A stretch of DNA of 64,000 nt from Chondrosia reniformis. Its lineage: Eukaryota > Porifera > Demospongiae > Chondrillida > Chondrillidae. The first letter of the stretch is position 1. Each line of letters opens with the position of its first letter. Under the pieces are notes generated by a model, which was given only the letters and a program-made list of their open reading frames with translations, was not told the origin of the DNA and did not search any database. The DNA lies in the NCBI GenBank assembly GCA_947172415.1, contig OX359197.1:1550001-1614000 (forward strand), written 5' to 3'. Positions 56,095-64,000 of the stretch are shown here, piece by piece. The position numbers and the translations under genes are program-made.

Positions 56095-57610
56095 AGTTTG
56101 ACGCAGTTATAAGGAATCCTTATCCTATTAGTAGCATACGTAGTATACTTGTACAGACACATAAATGAAATACATACGTATACGTAATGTATGTGTATAT
56201 ACAGTACGTACTAGAAATGGGACAATAATGTTTCTAATTTTCTCAACTGAAATCTCTTGAAAGGCTGAAGATTGTAGTGTGAATATTGACCTGTAAATAT
56301 ATAAACATAATCAGAATAAAAGTATACTTATGCATACAGGCACAAGATGTGACCCAGTGGAACAAGAAAGAAAAAATATGTATAAACACTGTATCTTCAT
56401 TTAAGGTATGCACTAATTCCTAAATCTGAGAACTATATTACGTGTTTCCTTATTACCCATATGCAGAAAACTGCTTACGTATCTCAAGTCAAGTACTGTA
56501 GGCATATATGTAGATGGTGAATATATACGTACGTATACACATGTACATACACATGTAGATACAAATATGCAACATTTATCCAAGGATCACTACATGTATG
56601 TATGTAAATACATACTTACGTACATTGATTTGCCTAATCTCTCAGCCACTGAATAAATAACAAAGAATTCTCTTTTTCCAAAATATGTCGACTCACTCAA
56701 CAATAAATACAACTATAAGCAGACAGATACAATTGCAATTTCTACAAGCAAGCACAGAATTGTCTAAAAATTACACATGTACGTACATATTAATTATATT
56801 GTTGCATGTCTGATATGTAAATGATAACATGTTTTATGAACACACTCACCTGATGAATGTAATGCAAGAAGTGTTTGGATAATGAAAATGCACAAATGAC
56901 CTTTAAAACCTCTTGATATGTCAAGTTGCTACACATAGGTAAAGACAGGAATGTCTATTTTACAAAGAGTAAACAGGGTGACCATATTAACCTTCAATGT
57001 ACAATTTAAAAGCAAAACTATGTACATACCTAGGTATGCTATTGTTTATTATTTATAGTGTATATCAAGGAGAAATGAAAGGAGGATAAATGAAATTGAA
57101 GATTCTGAGCTCATCCTAACATATCACTGGTACTACTATACATACATCAGTAAATAGAGGCACACAAGGCATGAAGGATGAATATATGATTAGAAAGTCA
57201 TTAAATAATTTGAACAATTAAAGCAAACAGTAAAAGATTTACATAGATGGTAGATGGTCGAGTGGTTATAGCCTTGTATTCTCAACATAAAGTGTTTACG
57301 GCTTTCTGTGCAGCTTTCTAAGTAAATTTGGATCATTGACCTGTTAATCCACCATAATTTAATACTTGTGGTTTCATAACAAGATGGAAGCTATTCACAA
57401 AATGATTGCACAATGCCTGTGCAAAGGCTATGGACAGATTACATAACAATTATATTGGGCAATAATTGTTATTATTGTTAAGTGATAATTACCATATAAG
57501 GAGGTTGTCATTTGGTTACTCCCCCTGTCTTTTCAAAGTCCAAAAAAGGAGAGTGTTAGGGGCGTTTACGACTTTTTGTGCTGGTTTGTGCCTTTGATAC
57601 AGTGTTGGAG

Positions 57611-60141
57611 ATGAATAGAACATATCTAGTGCTAATCTGCTCTCTACTGATTTCATACATCAGGGAAGCTGAGAGTGAGACTCATTCTCTTAGGAAGGCC
57701 TTGAAGACCAAAAAGGTTAGAGATTGCAAATACAATGCTTTCTCTGATTATCACTATAACAGGATTTCTTTTAGGAAATATCACAGGGAGAGGAAAAAAC
57801 AATATAATAAATGATGAGTGGCAACCTGGTTCAAAATGTTAGTTTACTTGTAAAAATTGGTAATTTGACTTTCTTCAAAGGAATGGGGAAAAATATTTTT
57901 GAGAGAGGGGCAAATGCCACCTAAAATTCCTTAATTGACACAGAGTTGTAATAGAAAGGAGTAATTCTATTGTGTTTATGAAAGAGATAATCACTGAAAA
58001 TATTATGCTGACCATCCAAGTGACCAAAGTCCAGTGATTATCTATTTCTCCATCATAACATTCAGCGCAATTAACGATGTACCTTATTTCGTTGTAAGCG
58101 CTCATTCTTGCCTAGACTGCAGCTTCCACACCTTCACTTACTATGAAACCACAAGTGTTTCACTTGCGTTGAAAAATAAATTGAAGGCAAGTCATCCAAA
58201 CTCACCACCAGACGTACACAACACTGATGAGCCCAAAGGAGGGAGAAACAGCCAACTGTGGCTTTGGGAAGTGATCACTGGTTGCAATTAATGGGACTTT
58301 AGTCACTTCGCTGGTCGGTATAATATTTTCCATTGATTATCTATGAACGTATTTCTCCATACACTGGCTCAGTACAATTAACTATCTCACATTGAATGTA
58401 CATATATACATACGTATGCATACATGTAATACAAACTTCTCATTTTATATATGTTTATATACGTACGTATGTTCCATGCACATACATTAATTACTGGCCA
58501 CCTATATACGTATGTAACTGTTCGATTGTTCCTTCACACAGAGAAACACTGATGAGGTGCCAACTAGTGACTGTGAATCTGGTAATGAGGGAAGTGTATA
58601 CCCAATGCCAGTACATGGTGATGAGATATGGGTTTGTAAGAGTGGAGAATGGATACCTTATGAGTAAGTATGGAACAGTATAATCTACCAAGCAGAGTAT
58701 TTGCTAAGTTTCAAAACCCACTGAAGAGATGGTCTTTATTAGCAATGTTATTAAGCTCATAATAATATTTATCAGCTACGTACATACGTACATACATATG
58801 AAATGATAAGGGGTTACTTGCTGATAATTATTTTGAGCATCAGCAACACTTATTGAACAGGTTTGAATGTTTTGTTTAGATCCTCAGCAATGATAATGAG
58901 ATGGTTTACAGAGCCAACTTAAATGGGGTAGTATGACATCTGGTGATGAGTGATGAAGTGTTGTCGACACTCAAATATTATTAACGTAACTGATAAACAA
59001 GTTATAGACAATATGGGTTCTTTGTAATTATTACCTGAAAACCCAAAAAGGGGCGAAACATAAGAATCCCTATCATCTAATTCTCTATACATGCTATGTA
59101 GTTTCATATTGGCATTTGTAGAATGGTATCACTGACTATTATTATTGCTAGACATTCATATATGTACAGTATTCACACATCATAACGCAGGGGTAACTCA
59201 TTAATGTTCTATACCTTTCTAATAGTTTGCTACCATCTTTGGGGAAATCCCAGTCCCTCCCTGGGAAGTCTTGCAAACATATTAGAGATACTATATCCAA
59301 CAATTGTGCTCAACCTCCACAAAATGGAGCATATTGGGTCAAAGTACTTGATCCTTGCTCTGGAGAAGAGCAGACTATGCAGGTGAGATACAACTAAGTG
59401 TACCAACTAACTGTTTAAATCTTATTTCTATGAAGAAATATTATTTTCTCTTTTTCAACACCCTTAATTTTTTATTATACTAATTATCCTTCCACTGTGG
59501 GCACTATTACTAATACTGTATGTACATAATATGTATGTCATGGATGAATATTAACTTGATCTACAGTATAAGACACCCATGACAATGATGTATACTAAAT
59601 ACTTTACTAGGTCTACTGTGACATGACTACTGACAATGGAGGATGGTCACTGGTGTGGAAACACTCTTATGTGGAGGTTAATCCTAGAACTACAGATATG
59701 TTCTGGCACAGCGACTACTACAAGCCATGTCTGGATCTCTCAGGTGGATCAGATGGATGGTGCAATGTACCAATGAAGATTAGATTCAATCCAGAAGAGA
59801 TGATCATTGTGGCATATCACAATGGAGTTATGGTGTATGCTTATAAAGGATACTTTAACAGGAATATTGACCATCACTGGACTGGAGCTACTCTGCTACA
59901 ACCTACTATGATAGTGGATCATTGTACTCAATCTTCTAGTCAAGGGGTAGCTCCTTATCCACAGAGAGAGGGTGATGCTATTACTGGACTAGCACTAGCT
60001 AAGTATCCTGGTAGTAGTAACACTGATACAATTGATGGAACAGGAGCTGATGATGATCGCTGGGCTGAATGTCGACTACCATCCTCTATATCATCTTCAA
60101 CTGCTAATGTTCAAATGACAGTGTCCATATTGGTTCGTTAA
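57611..60141 (+). CDS. Secreted fibrinogen-related protein 1 (4 exons)
   Basis: Exons 57611-57715, 58542-58663, 59226-59382 and 59611-60141, all with GT/AG borders and matching phases, give 304 aa. Exon 1: signal peptide (MNRTYLVLICSLLISYIREA). Exon 2: small two-Cys module (DCESGNEG...EIWVCKSGEWIPY). Exon 3: start of a fibrinogen-like domain (SCKHIRDTI...NGAYWVKVLDPCSG). Exon 4: VYCDMTTDNGGWSLVWKHSY, the classic fibrinogen-domain motif, then a Trp/Tyr/Asp-rich half (MFWHSDYYK, HHWTGATL, DDDRWAEC) diverging from canonical fibrinogen C-termini. Such proteins are usually secreted lectins or matrix/defence factors; the specific ligand is unknown. A tandem, decayed copy follows. Confidence 0.85.
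59000..59080. repeat. Possible hammerhead-like remnant in intron
   Basis: In intron 2 of the fibrinogen-related gene, CTGAAAACCCAAAAAGGGGC + GAAAC has a stem II-like ACCC/GGGG hairpin followed by GAAAC. Short inverted pieces (GGGTTCTT; AAGAATCCC) lie on both sides. Weak. Confidence 0.3.
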
Positions 60142-61706
60142 GAACTAAAGGGTTATGTTCATTAACTTGGTGACAAATGTTATAGATATACTTACTTATA
60201 CGTAGATAATTGATGTACTTAATGTACTGAAACAAGTTATTATGCATACGTAGTAAGTTGAATATTTAAAGAATATCATATACGTACGTTTATATACCAT
60301 TGCCACAAAACATATACATACGTAAGTATAAACGTATATGCAAAATGACTAGATGAGCTAGAAAAATGATATAACAGATTCCCGTGTCAGTTGTTTGAGG
60401 AATGTATAATGTGTATGGTAGTTATTATGTAACATGTATTTTTATAATATTTCTATTGTAATTGGTATTACTATTCAGACTGCTATCTTTACTATTATTT
60501 CAACATGTGACAAACTTGTCAGCTCACAGAATTGCTGTCATTTCTACTTCCAATTGTTATATTCATTACAATACATATTTATCTAAAATATGGGTTTATA
60601 ACAACACTTTATTTATATGTAATTGTATTGCATTGGTAATGCATGGTTTAAGCTGTTATTTCCTTATTTTACCATTCTTTATAATTTTATAAGATATTTA
60701 AGGATCGTAAAGACTATGGCTATAGGAGGTATAAACCTAACGAAGTGGCCAAGTAATTTGAGTTTGGGGGCAACAGTCCCACAAGCTTTTAAACTGGAAT
60801 CACTTGCTTCAATGAAGACAAACAAAACACAATCTAAAGAGGTTATTACAGAAAACATAACGTCTATTATACCCATCATCATTACTGTCCAGTAATCTTA
60901 ACACATGCATCTCTAAGCTGTTGTTGTTTGTTTATCAATAAACTTTCCCAAAGTAGATAACTTCAAAAACAGTAATAAACCAAATTAGAACCAAAAATTA
61001 CATGTACATTACAGTACATATTCCAGAATATGTACTGTAATGTCTCGTTTCTCTAATTTGCATGCTTCATAAGTATGACTACACAATTCTGTAATGCATA
61101 TACATAAGTAAGTCAATTCATATTTAAGCATTACAAATTACGTATGAAAAATCTAATACTACATGCTATGCCTACTCTGTAAAAAAGCTTATAGGAAACT
61201 AAACCTACTACTAAGGTATTACTACTTATGTATTGGCCCCTATTACCGATAGAAAATGAAACATACTGTACCACCTCAATATTATTATTACAAAAGAGGA
61301 TAACTTATATAATACACAAATTCTATTTAATTGTTATCAAACGGCATAAGTCCAATTGATGGTACACGATAATCCATTTTAAATACAATGGTATGAAGTT
61401 AAACATGTTCACGTTAGGGTATGGTTAATATAACAGAACATACATGTACATAGCACCTGCATACGTAACTGTTCATAGATGACTGCCTTTGACAAAACCA
61501 TAAGTTAAATACTTGTGGTTTCATAACACGAAGATGAAAAGCAGATTGAGTGCTCAAGTGTATACAGATTACATAACAATTATTATTGCTAAGTATTAAT
61601 TACCATATAAGGTATAATTGATAACTGGTGGTTAGTCCCCTTGTCGTTTCAACATAAAGTGTTTACGACTTTTTGTGCTGGTGGTGCCTTTGATACAGTG
61701 TTGGAG
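60142..61706. other. 3' UTR and intergenic region between the fibrinogen-related copies
   Basis: AATAAA at 60937 is a possible distal polyadenylation signal of gene 1. A fragment at about 61146-61206 again matches the conserved 5'-flank block of the VWA array (GAAAAATCTAAT...TACTCTGTAAAAAAGC). Small ORFs (e.g. 60623-60895) show no recognisable domain. Confidence 0.45.
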
Positions 61707-63605
61707 ATGAAGAGAACATATCTAGTGCTAATCTGCTCTCTACTGATTGCATACATTGGGGAAGCTGAGAGTGAGACTCATTCTCTTAGGAAGGCCTTGA
61801 AGACCAAAAAGGTTAGAGACTGGCAGTGATAGATACTATTAGACATACCAACCTTCTAATAAGCATATTATATCTATATATTATGTAATCATCTGTCTTA
61901 GGTTTTGTGTAAATACAATGCTTTCTCTGATTATCACTATAACAGGATTTCTTTTAGGAATATCACAGGAAGAGGAAAAAAACAATATAATAAATTTTGA
62001 GTGGCAACCTGGTTCAAAATGTTAATTTACTTGTAAAAATTGGTAAGTTGACTTTCTTCAAAGGAATGGGGGAAAAATATTTTCAAGAGGGTCAAATGCC
62101 ACCTAAAAATCCTTAATTGACACAGAGTTGTAATAGAAAGGAGTAACTCAATTATGTGTATGAAAGAGATAATATTATCACTGAAAATATTATGACCATT
62201 CAAGTGACCAAAGTCCCGTGATTATCTATTTCTCCATTATAGCCTTTGCACAGGCTCAGCGCAATTAACTATGTACCTTATTTCGTACATTCATTAATTA
62301 CTGGCCACCTATATACGTAACTGTTCAATTGTTCCTTCACACAGAGAAACACTGATGAGGGGCCAACTAGTGATTGTGAATCTGGTAATGAGGGAAGTGT
62401 ATACCCAATGCCAGTACATGGTGATGAGATATGGGTTTGTAAGAGTGGAGAGTGGATACCCTATGAGTAAGTATGGAACAGTATAATCTACCAAGTTGTC
62501 TTTGTGCAGAGTATTTGCTAAGTTTCAAAACCCACTGAAGAGATGGTCTTTATTAGCAGTGTTATTAAGCTCATATTAACATTTATCAGCTACGTACATA
62601 CATACATATGAAATGATAAGGGGTTACTTGCTGATAATTATTTTGAGCATCAGTAACACTTATTGAACAGGTTTGAATGTTTTGTTTAGATCTTCTGCAA
62701 TGATAATGAGACGGTTTACAGAGCCAACTTAAATGGGGTAGTATGACATTTGTTGATGGGTGATGAAATGTTTAATAAGTGTTGTTGATGCTCAAAATAG
62801 AGATACGTTATCAAAATTGTGCCCAACCTCCTTGATCCTTGCTCTGGAGAAGAGCAGACTATGCAGGTGAGATATTTCTATGAAAAATATTATTTTTTCT
62901 TTCAACACCCTTAATTTTAATTATGCTTATAATACTAATTATCTTTCCACTGTGTGGGCACTATTACTAATACTGTATGTACATAATATGTATGTCATGG
63001 ATGAATATTGACTTGATCTATAAGTATAAGACACCAATGACGATGATGTATACTAAATACTTTACTAGGTCTACTGTGACATGACTACTGATAATGGAGG
63101 ATGGTCACTGGTATGGAAACACTCTTATTGGGAGGTTAATCCTAGAACTACAGATATGTTCTGGCACAGCGACTACTACAAGCCATGTCTGGATCTCTCA
63201 GGTGGATCAGATGGATGGTGCAATGTACCAATGAAGATTAGATTCAATCCAGAAGAGATGATCATTGTGGCATATCACAATGGAGTTATGGTGTATGCTT
63301 ATAAGGGATATTTTAACAGGAATATTGACTATCACTGGACTGGAGCTACTCTGCTACAACCTACTATGATAGTGGATCAGTGTACTCAATCTGAGATCCA
63401 AGGGGTAGCTCCTTATCCACAGAGAGAGAGTGATGCTATTACTGGATTAGTACTAGCTAAGTGGCATGTTCGTAATGAGGAACACTGATACAATTGATGG
63501 TAACGGAAATGATGATGATCATTGGTATCAATGTTTTCTACCATCCTACATATCATCTTCAAAATTTGAAGTTCAAATGACAGTAGCCATATTGGTTCGT
63601 TAAGA
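61707..63605 (+). pseudogene. Fibrinogen-related gene 2, decayed tandem copy
   Basis: Exon 1 (61707-61811, MKRTYLVLICSLLIAYIGEA) and exon 2 (62345-62466) are intact with good splice sites. Exon 3 has lost its acceptor and first half, and a further 29 bases before LDPCSG. Exon 4 (from 63069) is open through MTTDNGGWSLVWKHSYWEVN to ...LVLAKW, then a one-base shift near 63465 gives HVRNEEH and a stop; the rest (TDTIDGNGNDDDHWYQC... VAILVR) continues in another frame to 63603. It cannot make the full protein. Confidence 0.8.
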
Positions 63606-64000
63606 ACTGAAAACTGATACTCCAGAGTTATGTTCATTAACTTTGTTCCAACTGTTATAGATATACTTACTTATAGTTAATGGATGTACTTAATGTACTG
63701 AAACAAGTTACGTAAATACAGTTATTATGCACACATAGTAACAGAATACCTGCCACTGCGTACGTATATATACAGTGCAAGTTACAAAATATCATAGTAA
63801 TCTAATATAATCAATATATGTAAATACATAATTCATATATATGGCTCCAATAAAGGACCTAGAAACAGAATGGGCACATTAGTAAAAAATTCAGGGTATA
63901 AAACTCATTTTTATTTAGGCCTCCATTTAGTATATAGAAAACGGAGGACAAAGTCTGCCTATAAAATACCATAAGACTATAGAAAAGCTATAGGAAAATT
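63606..64000. other. Right-edge intergenic sequence
   Basis: AT-rich; the first ~100 bases match the 3' UTR of fibrinogen-related gene 1. No gene seen. Confidence 0.5.

Larger units (their letters stand above)
52230..57610. other. Gene-poor AT-rich region
   Basis: No frame here shows a domain, conserved copy or credible exon structure. Notable contents: a fragment at about 52499-52535 matching the conserved 5'-flank block of the array, the foldbacks at 53347, 55713 and 55950, two AAATATTGGCGG motifs near 55025 and 55068, decayed tRNA-like pieces near 55245 and 57255, and TACGTA-rich microsatellites. Confidence 0.55.

Noticed and set aside
60623-60895. 90-codon plus-strand frame after fibrinogen-related gene 1
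   Set aside because: No recognisable domain, overlaps a probable 3' UTR, and has an equally long antisense frame.

Overview
Eukaryotic, AT-rich nuclear DNA from an invertebrate animal. The intron-containing genes, a decayed TRIM-NHL family, secreted fibrinogen-like proteins, retroelement fragments and GPI-tailed VWA/Cache proteins fit an early-branching metazoan. A demosponge such as Amphimedon is my best guess, from gene style only; I made no database comparison.

Positions 1-52000 are one tandem segmental duplication. Eight copies of an intronless gene, all on the minus strand, encode a secreted, probably GPI-anchored protein that resembles the extracellular core of the calcium-channel alpha2delta/CACHD1 family (VWA_N, VWA with intact MIDAS, Cache-like region, Cys-rich stalk). 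I call them VWA1 (1446-3191), VWA2 (8578-10494), VWA3 (15615-17360), VWA4 (23557-25302), VWA5 (30877-32640, broken), VWA6 (39040-40785), VWA7 (46517-48256) and VWA8 (50080-51819). The copies are mosaics of a few sequence cassettes and have three different signal-peptide/5' ends.

Two plus-strand gene families were duplicated with the array and have decayed. One is a B-box/filamin/NHL (TRIM-like) gene: three long pseudogenes at 27289-29090, 35292-37099 and 42914-44718, and two truncated relics at 5211 and 19618. The relics are fused to the 5' stump of a lost VWA copy. The other is the 3' end of a SAM-containing multipass membrane protein, possibly chitin-synthase-like. Its last exon is intact at the left edge (32-498) and broken at 6903 and 22145; SAM-like exons remain at 6391, 20550 and 20818.

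Unit-specific insertions date the duplications: a 225-bp MITE, a LINE 3' end with a long (ATT)n tail and a truncated Gypsy element in unit 2; a 622-bp TIR element in unit 5; a 121-bp hairpin insertion with a 10-bp target duplication in unit 6; and a TIR element just upstream of VWA8.

Positions 52000-57600 contain no gene I can support, but several strong foldbacks, two of them with hammerhead-like or degenerate hammerhead-like cores. Positions 57611-63605 hold a tandem pair of four-exon secreted fibrinogen-related genes on the plus strand; the first is intact and the second is a pseudogene.
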